From NCBI RefSeq assembly GCF_002072955.1, contig NZ_LPUF01000001.1:2502896-2566895 (forward strand): a stretch of DNA of 64,000 nt, in the 5' to 3' direction. Source of the DNA: Methyloprofundus sedimenti (GTDB lineage: Bacteria > Pseudomonadota > Gammaproteobacteria > Methylococcales > Methylomonadaceae). Numbering within the stretch: position 1 is the stretch's first letter; each line of letters opens with the position of its first letter. The notes under the pieces are model-generated. The model saw nothing but the letters and a program-made list of their open reading frames with translations, did not search any database and was not told the DNA's origin. Below are positions 47,742-57,659 of this stretch, one piece after another. Position numbers and translations under genes: made by a program.

Positions 47742-49685
47742 TTACATTTCCTGATGACCTTGCACTCCGGCATTGCCACTTAATTGTGTATCATCAGCAT
47801 GTGCTTTAATTTCAGTTTCTGCATCAGGATCAGCTTTAATTGGTTCTTGCGGTTCTTCTTCTGGCTCATCTACAGGAGGAGCTATTTTTTCACCACTTAA
47901 AAGCTTATCAATCTGGAGTTTGTCGATTGTTTCCCAATCCATCAAAGCCTGAGCCATATTATGCAATACATCAATGTTATTATTTATAATGTCTTCAGCA
48001 CGCTGATAGTTTCTATCGATAATGATTCGGATTTCATCATCGATAGTTTTTGCCATTTGTTCAGACATAGGCTTACTTTGCGCTCCCATATAGCCCTCAC
48101 TGTCACCATAGTCCATAGGTCCCAGCTTGTCCGATAAACCCCATTTGGTGACCATATTTCGTGCAAGCTGTGTTGCACGTTCAATATCATTTGAAGCTCC
48201 AGTAGTTACTTTATTTTTACCATAGATTATTGCCTCGGCAATACGTCCACCGAACAGCCCTGAAATCTGGCTTTCGAGTTTATCTTTGCTGGCACTATAT
48301 TGATCGCGCTCAGGTAAAAACATAGTAATACCTAAAGCACCACCACGCGGCATGATACTGACTTTATACACAGGATCATGTTCAGGTACATGCTGTCCAA
48401 CAATCGCATGCCCCGCCTCATGATATGCAGTCATTAGAAGATCTTCTTTACGCATGACCATGGAGCGTTTTTCAGCGCCCATCAGTAATTTATCACGTGC
48501 TCGGTCTAAATCATTCATGGTAACCACACGCTTATTATTCCGTGCCGCTAACAAGGCTCCTTCATTAACCAGATTAGCTAATTCGGCGCCTGAAAAACCT
48601 GGTGTACCACGTGCTAAATCCTTGATATTGACATCTTCAGCCTGAGGCACTTTCTTGATGTGAACTTTTAAAATCTGCTCACGCCCTTTAATATCAGGCA
48701 AGCCTACATGAACTTCTCTATCAAAACGCCCTGGTCTTAATAAAGCCTTATCAAGGACATCAGCACGGTTAGTTGCAGCAATAACTATAATGCCTTCATT
48801 ACCACTAAAACCATCCATTTCGACCAGCAGTTGATTTAAGGTTTGTTCTCGTTCATCATTACCGCCACCACCAGGCCCTGAACCACCCCGCTGACGACCC
48901 ACTGCATCAATTTCATCAATAAAAATAATACAAGGTGCGCGCTTTTTAGCTTGTTCAAACATATCACGCACTCGTGATGCTCCAACCCCAACGAACATTT
49001 CTACAAAATCAGAACCCGAGATTGAGAAAAAAGGCACACCGGCTTCGCCAGCGATTGCTCTGGCTAATAATGTTTTACCTGTTCCAGGAGGTCCAACCAA
49101 TAGCACGCCATGAGGAATTTTTCCCCCGACAAATTCATATTTCGATGGATCTTTCAGGAAATCAACCATTTCCACAACATCTTCTTTTGCTTCTTCTACA
49201 CCGGCAACATCAGCAAAGCCGACTTTAATTTGATCTTCTTCTAATAATTTAGCACGACTTTTGCCCATACCCATCTGTCCACCACCACCGCCGCCAGCGC
49301 TTCCTCCCTGTTGTTTGCGGAAGAAATAAACCCAAACGGCAATCAATAACAACATAGGAGCCCAGGAAATAAAAATCTGCGTGAGCATAGATTGCTTTTC
49401 AGGTGTTACTACTTTAATTTTAACTCCGTACTCAATCAAGTCATCTATCAAGTGATTATCACCCGGATTATAAGTAACAAAAGGCTCACCGCTACGCAGT
49501 TTACCTTTTACCATTTCACCATTAATAGTCACTTCAGATACCGAACCATTACGTATGTTATCGATAAAATCTGAATATAAAATTGTATAATTTTTTTCAT
49601 AACCAGGCTGCATTCTGCCCATTATGGTAAAAAAAATAGTACCGATCACAACAAACATTGCGACCCTCATAAGAATTTTCATCAT
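47742..49685 (-). CDS. ftsH: ATP-dependent zinc metalloprotease FtsH
   Basis: Membrane-anchored AAA+ protease that degrades misfolded membrane proteins and regulators such as LpxC in E. coli. The 647-aa protein has two transmembrane helices (about 5-22 and 105-123) flanking a periplasmic domain, a Gly-rich linker, the AAA+ domain with Walker A GPPGTGKT (about 198), [11 protein letters not shown] and the [23 protein letters not shown], and the zinc site HEAGH near 420. The C-terminal tail is acidic. No hflB-partner genes are adjacent; the upstream gap is divergent to a TIGR02647 gene. Confidence 0.98.
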   Translation of the reverse strand: MMKILMRVAMFVVIGTIFFTIMGRMQPGYEKNYTILYSDFIDNIRNGSVSEVTINGEMVKGKLRSGEPFVTYNPGDNHLIDDLIEYGVKIKVVTPEKQSMLTQIFISWAPMLLLIAVWVYFFRKQQGGSAGGGGGGQMGMGKSRAKLLEEDQIKVGFADVAGVEEAKEDVVEMVDFLKDPSKYEFVGGKIPHGVLLVGPPGTGKTLLARAIAGEAGVPFFSISGSDFVEMFVGVGASRVRDMFEQAKKRAPCIIFIDEIDAVGRQRGGSGPGGGGNDEREQTLNQLLVEMDGFSGNEGIIVIAATNRADVLDKALLRPGRFDREVHVGLPDIKGREQILKVHIKKVPQAEDVNIKDLARGTPGFSGAELANLVNEGALLAARNNKRVVTMNDLDRARDKLLMGAEKRSMVMRKEDLLMTAYHEAGHAIVGQHVPEHDPVYKVSIMPRGGALGITMFLPERDQYSASKDKLESQISGLFGGRIAEAIIYGKNKVTTGASNDIERATQLARNMVTKWGLSDKLGPMDYGDSEGYMGAQSKPMSEQMAKTIDDEIRIIIDRNYQRAEDIINNNIDVLHNMAQALMDWETIDKLQIDKLLSGEKIAPPVDEPEEEPQEPIKADPDAETEIKAHADDTQLSGNAGVQGHQEM

Positions 49686-49812
49686 TTTATTTCTCTATAT
49701 TATAGCTATTATTTTTATTCTTAGATTTTGCTGTATTTTGCCTGCCTCTTAATGGTATAAAATAACACAAAGATAACAATCCATCATTTTTTATTAATTA
49801 AGGAATTATACT

Positions 49813-50049
49813 ATGCCCATTTCATCCGACCTTGCTGAAGAACTTAATATTTTGGCACATTACAAGTTAACATCGATACAGGAAGGTATTAAAGTTCATC
49901 ATACTGCCGCACCTGAGACTATTGCAGCAATAAACCGTCTACACGAAAAAAATTTAGTCACTCGGGATGATGGTGGCTATTTAACTGATTTAGGTATTGA
50001 AACCGCTGAACACGTACAAAAAGCATTAACTATCTTAACATCTAAATAA
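49813..50049 (+). CDS. TIGR02647 family small protein
   Basis: 78 aa, predicted helical with a winged-helix-like layout: SSDLAEELNILAHYKLTSIQEGIKVHHTAAPE then AAINRLHEKNLVTRDDGGYLTDLGIETAEH. This conserved pattern, with RLHEKGLIT..DGGYLT, defines the uncharacterised TIGR02647 family found in gammaproteobacteria; it may bind DNA. It has AAGGAAT upstream and diverges from ftsH. Confidence 0.85.
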   Translation: MPISSDLAEELNILAHYKLTSIQEGIKVHHTAAPETIAAINRLHEKNLVTRDDGGYLTDLGIETAEHVQKALTILTSK

Positions 50050-50127
50050 AATTAGCTTAATACTAATCATAGACTATATTAGCATATTGTTAATTAACAA
50101 TTTAACATTTCCAGGAGGATATCTAAA

Positions 50128-50748
50128 TTGAAATTTACTCCCAGCGCAATTAGAAAAAAAATGAAATACTCCATATTGGTTTTTTTCTGTACTTTTTTTA
50201 TGGGCGGTTGCTCCTCCCTTTCACTGAGTACCGATTACGATAATTCAATTGATTTTTCAACTTTTAAAACCTACCGTTGGCATACGGAAAATGAACACAA
50301 TACTGCCAGCTTAAAATATTTAAACAATATATTGGATCAACGAATCCGGTCAACTATAGATCAGGAACTGCAAATAAATCATTTCATTAAAAAAGAAGAT
50401 GGGGCGGTTGATTTCTGGGTTAACTACAGTGTCGTTATTGAAGATAAAACAGATATCCGTACCTATAATAACTATAACGGTTTATACCCAGGATACAGCT
50501 ATAGAGCAGGCTATGGATACTATGGCAGAGGAATTGGCGCTGCATATGGCGTTGGCTCTGAAACTCAGATTACTCAATATAAACAAGGTACACTTATCAT
50601 CGATATTATTAGCCCAAAAACAGATCAGCTAATTTGGCGCGGCGCTGCCGACGGCCGATTACCTAAAAATGCCAATAGAGAAGAAAGTGACAAACTTGTT
50701 CATCAATATGTAACTAAAATTCTATCTAATTTCCCACCAAAGGAATAA
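50128..50748 (+). CDS. DUF4136 family lipoprotein
   Basis: 206 aa. The strong site AGGAGG (50113-50118) is nine bases before the TTG at 50128, so I take that start; an ATG at 50161 would also give a signal peptide. The signal ends FMGGC, a lipobox, and the mature part starts SSLSLSTDYDNSIDFSTFKTYRW, the DUF4136 beginning. A Gly/Tyr-rich loop (GYSYRAGYGYYGRGIGAAYG) lies in the middle, and LIIDIISPKTDQLIWRGAADG near the end is conserved in the family. Probably outer-membrane-associated; function unknown. Confidence 0.88.
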   Translation: MKFTPSAIRKKMKYSILVFFCTFFMGGCSSLSLSTDYDNSIDFSTFKTYRWHTENEHNTASLKYLNNILDQRIRSTIDQELQINHFIKKEDGAVDFWVNYSVVIEDKTDIRTYNNYNGLYPGYSYRAGYGYYGRGIGAAYGVGSETQITQYKQGTLIIDIISPKTDQLIWRGAADGRLPKNANREESDKLVHQYVTKILSNFPPKE

Positions 50749-50760
50749 TAACTGTTTGCT

Positions 50761-50790
50761 TGAGTGCCGCTACGCTAGCTGCGGCACTCA
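50761..50790. terminator. Hairpin between convergent genes
   Basis: TGAGTGCCGC-TACGCTAGCT-GCGGCACTCA is a perfect 10-bp stem between the DUF4136 and rhodanese genes, which converge. No long T run follows on either strand (AAAA on plus), so termination may be weak. Confidence 0.6.
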
Positions 50791-50796
50791 AAACGG

Positions 50797-51210
50797 CTAT
50801 TTCAATGGTAAACCCGCTTTTTTCCAATCAGGAAAACCACCCCGATAATAATATACTTTTGTCCACCCCCATGCTACGGCCTTTTCACTGGCCACCGCGC
50901 TACGCTGGCACATATCACCATTACAATAAAAAACTACCGGTTGATTTTTTTTGACCACAGCCAGCAAAGAATCTTCTGTTAAATCCAGTTCTAAATCAAG
51001 AAGTACTGCCCCCTGAATATGACTGCTTTGATAGTCTGTTACTCTACGTACATCAATAAAAGTGACTCCCTGTTTCATCAGTTTTTTTGCACGTTCAGTG
51101 CTAATAGTTATAGCTCCTTCAACTTGTTTGGGCGCCGGTGCTTTAGCTGCAACACTCTCGGCCATAAACAATACTGCCAACAACATAAATAATGAATGTA
51201 ATTTCATCAA
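50797..51210 (-). CDS. Periplasmic rhodanese-like protein
   Basis: 137 aa with a signal peptide (LFMLLAVLFMAESVAA, cleavage near residue 22) and one rhodanese domain: GVTFIDVRRVTDYQSSHIQGAVLLDLELD, and the active-site loop VVFYCNGDMCQRSAVASEKA with Cys96. The loop has six residues as in thiosulfate sulfurtransferases. A sulfur-transfer or redox role in the periplasm is likely; the substrate is unknown. It borders the nested IS region. Confidence 0.88.
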   Translation of the reverse strand: MMKLHSLFMLLAVLFMAESVAAKAPAPKQVEGAITISTERAKKLMKQGVTFIDVRRVTDYQSSHIQGAVLLDLELDLTEDSLLAVVKKNQPVVFYCNGDMCQRSAVASEKAVAWGWTKVYYYRGGFPDWKKAGLPLK

Positions 51211-51420
51211 TAACTCCTATAACGAATGATTTTGTATTTATTGTTTTAACATACAAAACGCTACTATAAAATAATTATTCGCAATAGCAGCAATTCTCAG
51301 TTTGGTTTTTTCATATTTCTGGCACCGGAATGTCTAGCTCTCCCAGCATAAATTCCATTAATTACTGCCAACTATCAAAAACCATGTAACGGGTGAGAGC
51401 TCTTAAATCATCAAAAAATG

Positions 51421-52822
51421 GGCTCTTCCCGATTTCGCGGGGTGACCACAACATATAGTGTTAAGCATATCCGAATAAACGTCGGCCTTCGACATCAAGC
51501 CAAATATGCTGAAATAAACGCCCTATATCATAAATGCCATAGCAACGTCTTTTGATCACCTTAATTTTGTTATTCAGTCCTTCTACAAAACCACTGGTTT
51601 CACGGCGAAGAAAATAATTAGTGATTTCATGCTGCCAGTTTTGTAAGGTCACTATAAATGAGTTGAAACAGTCCAACTTCAGATTTCTAACCTGCTCGAC
51701 CCATGAATTTAGCTCAGCTTCTGCCTGACTTTTACTTAAAGGTCGGTTAAAAATACCCGTCAATGCTTCCCGATAAATATAAATTTGCTTAAGCTCTGGC
51801 GCATAATTAAAGAGTTGTATTAATTTAATTTGTTGCTCTTCATTCAAGTCCCAGAGTGATTTTCGGAATAACCACATCACGCCTTTCAGTTGGGCATAAT
51901 CCTCACTAGAAAGCGTCTTTTTCAGTGTTTTCATCTCTTTTATTCTTGCGTTGTCTGCACAGGCTCGATAGCTTTTGGTCACATGGAATCGATCAACCAC
52001 AACCTCAACGCCATGAAGTTCCTCATACACTGCATTACTGTAGCCGTCATACATATCAACGCAGGCACGTTGTATTGTTCTTTTAATTTCCACGGGAATG
52101 CTTTGTAGAAATATTTTTACTGTTTCCTTTTTGCGATTTGGCAATACGGCCAAAATGCATTTTTCTCCGCCTTCATTGATCCCTGAAATGATAACAACAA
52201 AATCTTTATGTCCTTTTTTTAACGCAATCTCATCAAGTCCAAGTAATGGCAGGCTTTTTATTGTCTCCCAATCCACTTCTTGACGAATATAACGATTAAT
52301 AATGCCTTCAACAGCCGCTTCATTAATGCCACGTTTGATACTGATGTCGGTTATTGTGCTATTGATTAGGTCGCGCAATATCCACTGTTCATAGGCTTTA
52401 GTATGTGGGCTTTTTTGATCATACCAACTACAGCGCTGAGTGGTTGTCGGGCCTTGATCACAATAAGGGCATTGGTAACGCTTCGGTTTGATCTTAATCC
52501 AGACGGACTGTTCAAAGATCGGTAAATGGCGTAACGTAATTTCTTTGCCATAGCCATAAAACTTATCGATAGGCTGATGGCATTGCCGACAAGTTGTGCC
52601 TTTGCATGTACTTTGGACTTTAATAATAATTCCTTTTTTAGACTCAGTATCAAATGCCTCTATTTGCACATCGGGTAAATCCAAAGGAATTTGTAACAAT
52701 ATCGGGTTCATTTATTTAAAGTTTGCCGTCTAAAAAGATGGCTATCATACCCAGCCTGCACCTAAATAATCAAATAGCAATATACTACATATAGTGACTA
52801 CCCCGCGAAGTCGGGAAGAGCC
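51421..52822 (-). mobile_element. Intact ISL3-family insertion sequence
   Basis: 1402 bp with terminal inverted repeats GGCTCTTCCCGATTTCGCGG (left) and GGCTCTTCCCGACTTCGCGG (right, reverse complement). It is flanked by the perfect 8-bp direct repeat AAAAAATG (51413-51420 and 52823-52830), the target duplication size usual for ISL3. Removing the element and one repeat restores the ISNCY transposase frame, so it is the youngest insertion in the cluster. Confidence 0.95.
51461..52711 (-). CDS. ISL3-family transposase
   Basis: 416-aa transposase. The N-terminal zinc-binding part has CKGTTCRQCHQPIDKFYGYG and RYQCPYCDQGPTT; a helix-turn-helix region with YEQWILRDLINSTITDISIKRGI follows; the DDE domain has LLGLDEIALKKGHKDFVVIISG, VCVDMYDGYSNAVYEELHG-type second Asp region with VVVDRFHV, and the C-terminal glutamate in ETSGFVEGLNNKIKVIKRRCYGI. 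Length and order are those of the family, with no stop or shift, so it is probably active. Confidence 0.95.
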   Translation of the reverse strand: MNPILLQIPLDLPDVQIEAFDTESKKGIIIKVQSTCKGTTCRQCHQPIDKFYGYGKEITLRHLPIFEQSVWIKIKPKRYQCPYCDQGPTTTQRCSWYDQKSPHTKAYEQWILRDLINSTITDISIKRGINEAAVEGIINRYIRQEVDWETIKSLPLLGLDEIALKKGHKDFVVIISGINEGGEKCILAVLPNRKKETVKIFLQSIPVEIKRTIQRACVDMYDGYSNAVYEELHGVEVVVDRFHVTKSYRACADNARIKEMKTLKKTLSSEDYAQLKGVMWLFRKSLWDLNEEQQIKLIQLFNYAPELKQIYIYREALTGIFNRPLSKSQAEAELNSWVEQVRNLKLDCFNSFIVTLQNWQHEITNYFLRRETSGFVEGLNNKIKVIKRRCYGIYDIGRLFQHIWLDVEGRRLFGYA

Positions 52823-53637
52823 AAAAAATGTTTTCCTGCTCGCCAAGCTATCTCGTATTAGCGCGTAACATTGATCAAACCACTCAAGCACCGTATGAAC
52901 TAAAAAGGCAAGAATATTCAGGCTTGCCAATAATGAGGATAGATGTTTTTTGCCATGCCCAAAGTTATGTTTGAAATTATAATCTTTTGTTTTTAATGTG
53001 TTATTGTTTTCATTTTCGATTTTCCATCTGGTACGGCCAGCTTCAATAATCTATTTGATATTTTTTCTATCCAGCAGGTAATCTGTTGCAAAAGAATTAC
53101 GGTAAATGACGTTGTTCTCTTTATCCGTGATCGTTAACTCACACCAAGTAACTAATAAGGCATCATCCGTATTACGTAAAGGAACTTGATTGACAAATCG
53201 GTACTGCTTTCTGAGTTTTTTCTTTCTTGTCCATTCATTGATAATCACTGACCCAACTTCACCGAGTCGACCGAAATCATCAACCCACTCGTAAAGCGTC
53301 TTATGCGAGTCTGGCTTGCAAACCAGGATAAAGTGCTTGTTCATTTGAATGAGTTGTTCACAGAAAGGTTGCTTGCAATATAAATCATCCCCTAAAAATG
53401 TCGTATTATCAGGCAATCCATCAGCCTCTTTTTTTAGCCAGCGCTTTGAAGCAGCCAATTCATAATCCTGTTTTTCACTGCCGTCTTGTGGCGTGACAAA
53501 TTCAGGGTCCAAGGGAATAACAGAGGATTGCTTGGGCGAAACGATAACGGGAGTCACGGCAACATGCGAGTAATGTGTTTTCCCATTTTTTAGATCTTTG
53601 TAGTGGTCAAGTAAATTCGTACATAACGATCGGTTTT

Positions 53638-54477
53638 TTAAGCGGCTTCTTTCTCCGCTTGGATTGGGGTTAAATAATTGTTATAACTATGTACACGGAA
53701 ACTATTGTAATACTTGATGTATTGCATAATATCTTTCTCTGCCTGTTCATAAGATGAATAAAAAGTCTTAGGCATCCATTCAGATTTAAAGCTTCTAAAA
53801 CAACGCTCCATCGGTGCATTATCCCAACAGTTACCACGCCGACTCATGCTTTGCTTGATCTCATATTCCGACAATTGCTGCTGGAATACCTTACTGGTGT
53901 AATGGCACCCCTGATCAGAATGAAACATCAAGTTCTTGGGCTCTCCTCTAGCCGCATAAGCTAATTTTAACGCTCGTGTAGTCAATACTGAGTCAGGACT
54001 AGTTGAGCAAGCCCACCCCACGATACGGCGCGCATTTAAATCAATCACCAATGCTAAATATATCCAGCCTGTACCCGACCAAATATAGGTGACATCACCA
54101 CACCAAACTTGATTAGCCAGTTCGGTAGAAAATTCACGGTTTAAGTGGTTATCCGCTATGTTTGATGGCTTTTCAGCCACCTTGTAACGATGTGCGCCTG
54201 GCTGTTTACTTGTCAGCTCCGCTTCTTGCATTAAACTCCGTGTTTTGAAGCGTCCAACAGATTCACCTTGCTGTTTTAATTGAGCAGAAAGGGTACGACT
54301 CCCCGCTGAACTGCGGCTCGCTTCATGTAACGCAATAACCTTGGATTTTAACCTGTCTCGCTCAGGATCTGCCTTGTTTGCATGCTTACGGTGGTAGTTG
54401 TAACTACTACGACTCATCTCAAATGTTTGCAATAATTCGCATTGTTTGTATTGCTCTCTTAACTCATCAATTAGCAT
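53638..54477 (-). CDS. IS3-family transposase OrfB
   Basis: 279-aa catalytic part with an integrase-type DDE domain: WCGDVTYIWSGTGWIYLALVIDL (first Asp), LMFHSDQGCHYTSKVF (second Asp), and QSMSRRGNCWDNAPMERCFRSFKSEWM with the final Glu. The N-terminal HTH_21-like region RSSYNYHRKHANKADPERDRLK is present. Its ATG overlaps the orfA stop (TAATG). It can also be made as an OrfAB fusion by a -1 frameshift within orfA. Confidence 0.95.
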   Translation of the reverse strand: MLIDELREQYKQCELLQTFEMSRSSYNYHRKHANKADPERDRLKSKVIALHEASRSSAGSRTLSAQLKQQGESVGRFKTRSLMQEAELTSKQPGAHRYKVAEKPSNIADNHLNREFSTELANQVWCGDVTYIWSGTGWIYLALVIDLNARRIVGWACSTSPDSVLTTRALKLAYAARGEPKNLMFHSDQGCHYTSKVFQQQLSEYEIKQSMSRRGNCWDNAPMERCFRSFKSEWMPKTFYSSYEQAEKDIMQYIKYYNSFRVHSYNNYLTPIQAEKEAA

Positions 54478-54779
54478 TAAAATTGATACACGTCCGATAT
54501 TAAGAGAGCTGAAGCCTTTTTTAAAATCTCTTTCTCCCTCTTTAGTTTCTTTATCTGACTTTCCAAATCTTGAATCTTTTGCTGATCAGAAGTAATCGCT
54601 CGGCTTCCTTTTGGCGTAACACCATGACGCTCTTCTTTTAATTGAGTGACCCAACGGCGCATTGCTGTAGTACCAACGCCCATAGCTTCGCAAGCATCAT
54701 TTATGGAATATGCCTGATCTAATACCAGACTGGCCGCTTCATGTTTAAATTCTGTTGTATAACTTTTTCGTTTACTCAT
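54477..54779 (-). CDS. IS3-family transposase OrfA
   Basis: 100-aa DNA-binding part with a helix-turn-helix (TTEFKHEAASLVLDQAYSINDACEAMGVGTTAMRRWV) and a leucine-zipper-like coiled coil (KIQDLESQIKKLKREKEILKKA). The slippery heptamer A AAA AAG lies at 54522-54516 on the minus strand in the zero frame; after a -1 slip the frame stays open into orfB, the standard way IS3 elements make the active fusion. Confidence 0.93.
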   Translation of the reverse strand: MSKRKSYTTEFKHEAASLVLDQAYSINDACEAMGVGTTAMRRWVTQLKEERHGVTPKGSRAITSDQQKIQDLESQIKKLKREKEILKKASALLISDVYQF

Positions 54780-54850
54780 TGGTCTGCATCTTTGATTAAG
54801 GGGTTATTATAAACTCCTATCGTTTAGTACAGGATTATTAGACCACTACA

Positions 54851-56004
54851 AAGACATTCAGGGAGGTAGCTTTGGTAAAAGCCTTATTGCCTTTATTCTC
54901 TATCAATACCATCACCAACATGTCACACAGCCATTACTACTGGAACAAATTCGTGATTTAGGCGTCGATATTTCGAGCGGTAAGCTCAGTTATATACTAA
55001 CAGAAGATCTGGACGATTTTCATGCCGAAAAAGATGAATTACTGAAGACGGGATTATCCGTTTCTAAATATATTCATACAGATGATACTGGCGCACGGCA
55101 TAAAGGGCAAAATGGCTATTGCACACATATTGGCAATGATTTTTTTGCCTGGTTCAGTAGTACAGAAAGTAAAAGCAGAATCAATTTTTTAAACTGTCTA
55201 TCACAAGGCAAAACAACGCTTTATACATTGAACACAGGTGCCATTGAATACATGGCACAAAATAAGCTGTCTGTTGTAATCTTGGCGACACTGGAAAATA
55301 TCAGTGTCTGCATTAACACGGCACCTGACTGGTGCGAATGGCTGGATCAGCAAGGCATCGTTAAACCTCGGCACAGAAAAATAGTCACGGAAGGTGCTTT
55401 GATGGGAGGGCTGCTAGACCAAGGCATTTCCTCTGACTTTTCAATTATCAGTGATGATGCAGGGCAGTTTAACGTCTTTGATCATGCCTTGTGCTGGATC
55501 CATGCCGAACGAGTGATTAATCGCCTGATTCCTTTAAATGACAGCCATACCAAGGCAGTAGATGACGCACGCGACCAGCTTTGGTCGATTTACCATGACC
55601 TGAAAGCTTATAAACTTAATCCTGTTACCGAACAGGCGAGCAGTATCAGGCAGCGCTTTCAAATCCTATGCAGTACCAAAACCTGTTACGAAACGCTTAA
55701 CCAGGCCCTCGGGCGAATGGGGAAAAATCAACATGAACTCCTCCGTGTACTCGACAAACCCTACCTCCCACTTCATAACAATTTAAGCGAACGGGATATA
55801 AGGGATTACGTCAAGAAACGAAAAATCAGCGGGAGTACACGAAGTGATGCAGGGCGGAAAGCCCGTGATACTTTTGCCAGTCTCAAGAAGACCTGCCGAA
55901 AGCACGGCATGTCATTTTGGGGTTATTTAAAAAGTCGCTTACTGAAGTTAGAAGGGATTCCTCCGTTATCGGAAGTCATTCGTGCGGCCGCTGCCAGTGG
56001 ATAA
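54851..56004 (+). pseudogene. IS66-family transposase, 5'-truncated by IS3
   Basis: The frame is open from the IS3 end to TAA at 56004, about 384 codons. It has the IS66 features YIHTDDTGARHKGQNGYCTHIGNDFFAWF (first Asp), IISDDAGQFNVFDHALCWIHAERVI (second Asp) and LPLHNNLSERDIRDYVKKRKISGSTRSDAGRKARDTFASL near the end with the Glu. The N-terminus is missing. Without its start and the accessory tnpA/tnpB genes it should be inactive, though a TTG at 55228 could begin a shorter product. Confidence 0.88.
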
Positions 56005-56200
56005 TGAGAAGTTACGCGCATTACTTTTACCGCGTTCTTTTTCCATCATTTTTTGGTACTCTAAAAAGGATGGAGATTGCATAAAGAAGACTGAAAATGC
56101 ACTGAGAGCAGCATCTGACATGTCGTATTTCTGATAAACTCCATCACCACTTCGCGCATCGGGAAAAGTCGTAAAGGTTTATTTGATCTGGTCAATTAAA
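56005..56200 (-). pseudogene. ISNCY-type transposase, N-terminal part
   Basis: On the minus strand the frame reads SLIDQIK, a stop, then TFTTFPDARSGDGVYQKYD, MSDAALSAFSVFFMQSPSFLEYQK and MMEKERGKSNARN, the typical beginning of ISNCY-type transposases. It stops abruptly at the IS66 fragment. Together with 51311-53598 it frames the nested region. The rest of the gap (56201-56342) holds nothing recognisable. Confidence 0.7.
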
Positions 56201-56342
56201 CTTTTTTGCGTGAATATTGAAATTTCTGTTGTTGTCACTTATCAGTGCATTTTAAGGTAATAGTTTTTATCAATTTTACCACTTAGGAACGCGGATTAAA
56301 TAATACCCGAAACCAACCTCTAATAAATTTTGGCAATAACCA

Positions 56343-57603
56343 ATGGACCGGGTATCCTATTTAGCCATGATGATACAAGCTTACTCCCCAAAAATAGAAT
56401 CCCAAATACTCAATTTTTATAATAGCCTATCAGAAAAAGATCGTCGCCGTTTTGCAGCAATTGAGGCAATATTGTGGGGTATGGTGGGGTCACTTATATC
56501 CGTTCTATTTTGCAATGTGGCGACCGAACAATTACACGAGGATTACAGGAGTTAAATGCAGAACTTTCTAATGACAGTACACGCATTCGCCAATCAGGCG
56601 CAGGTCGTAAACTTATTCTGGACACAACAAAAGGATTGGAGGATGCATTTTTAGAGGTCATAAAAGAGCATACGGCAGGCTCTCCCATGAATGAAACAAT
56701 CAAATGGACAAATTTGTCACGTCCCGAAATTTCTGAAAATATCATGCAAAAAGGGTATGCAGTGAGCGTTACAGTCGTTGATCAACTCCTTAAAAAACAT
56801 AATTTTCAGCCTCGCCAAGCCTTTAAGGTCGAAGCCGGAAAAAAAATATTCCTCACCGTGACGAGCAATTTAAAAATATTACTCAACTTAAACAAGATTA
56901 CACAGAAAAAGGATTACCTGTATTAAGCATGGACGTAAAAAAAGAATTGATAGGTAATTTTTATCGTGCAGGGCAGCTATATACTCAAGATGTGATTCGC
57001 GTAAACGATCATGATTTTCCATCACTGGCAGAAGGTAAAGTCACTCCGCATGACCTATATGACATCAATCAAAACATTGGATATATCAGGCTCGGGACCA
57101 GCCATGATACATCTGAGTTTGCGGCAGAATGTATTCTTCGCCTATGGTGGTTGGAATATGGAAGATATGAATACCTTGGAGTAAAGTCGCTATTATTGTT
57201 GTGTGATTGTGGAGGGAGCAACAATGCACGTTATTACTTGTTTAAAGAATAGCTACAAAAATTATCCGATGAACTTAATCTTGAGATTCGTATTGCACAT
57301 TACCCACCGTATACATCCAAGTACAATCCAATTGAACACCTCTTGTTTCCTCCTATTACAAGAGCATGCCAGGGTGTCATTTTTAAAAGTGTCGAAATAG
57401 TCAACGACTTGATTGCTAAAACCAAGACCTCTACGGGACTAAAAGTGGTAACCAATATCCTTAATAAAATTTTTTAAACGGGTCGTAAAGTAGCCAATGA
57501 TTTCAAGGATAATATGCGGATTCAATTTAATGAGCTCCTGCCTCAGTGGAACTATACAGCCGTTCCTGCCAGCTCGGTAGTTTCGGGTTTAATTAAATCC
57601 TGA
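56343..57603 (+). pseudogene. ISAzo13-family transposase, decayed
   Basis: Consecutive pieces in shifting frames match an ISAzo13 transposase: YNSLSEKDRRRFAAIEAILWG, then (one base lost in a G run near 56476) GYGGVTYIRSILQC to LLKKHNFQPRQAFKVEAGKK, then (shift in the run of eight A near 56840) QLKQDYTEKGLPVLSMD, KKELIGNFYRAGQLYTQDVI, SLLLLCDCGGSNNARYYLFKE, TAG at 57250, then IRIAHYPPYTSKYNPIEHLLFP, a further TAA, and LLPQWNYTAVPASS. At least two shifts and two stops make it non-functional. Confidence 0.85.
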
Positions 57604-57659
57604 GTCCTTAATCCTAAATTGAGAATTGCTGCCGTTTTAAATCATGGCTAGACCGCTTA

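Larger units (their letters stand above)
51311..53598 (-). pseudogene. ISNCY-type transposase, C-terminal part split by ISL3
   Basis: Excluding the ISL3 element, the minus strand reads NGKTHYSHVAVTPVIVSPKQSSVIPL, LGDDLYCKQPFCEQL, ILVCKPDSHKTLYEWV, WCELTITDKENNVIYRNSFATDYLL, a TAG stop at 53053-53051, then AGRTRWKIENENNNTLKTK, HNFGHGKKHLSSLLASLNILAFL and SRKTFF; across the insertion it continues DDLRALTRYMVFDSW, a further TAA, and ends near 51311. This is the DDE domain of an ISNCY-type transposase. The remaining coding pieces are 52831-53598 and 51311-51412. Two in-frame stops make it inactive. Confidence 0.8.
53599..54850 (-). mobile_element. IS3-family insertion sequence
   Basis: 1252 bp. 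The ends are TGTAGTGGTCAAGTAAATTC (53599 rightwards) and, as reverse complement from 54850, TGTAGTGGTCTAATAATCCT, with a further inner match around GTACTAAACGATAGG / GTACATAACGATCGG. The two flanks belong to different elements (ISNCY transposase left, IS66 transposase right) and share no target duplication, so an adjacent deletion or recombination probably followed insertion. Confidence 0.85.
51287..57632. mobile_element. Remnant of an ISNCY-type element filled with nested insertions
   Basis: The outer ends carry matching inverted repeats: GCAGCAATTCTCAGTTT starting at 51287 and, as reverse complement, GCAGCAATTCTCAATTTAGG ending at 57632. Between them are both ends of one ISNCY-type transposase gene (C-terminal part at 51311-53598, N-terminal part at 56005-56200, minus strand), interrupted by ISL3, IS3, an IS66 fragment and ISAzo13. 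The original element would have been about 1.5-2 kb. No clear target duplication was seen at the outer ends, in line with age. Confidence 0.7.
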
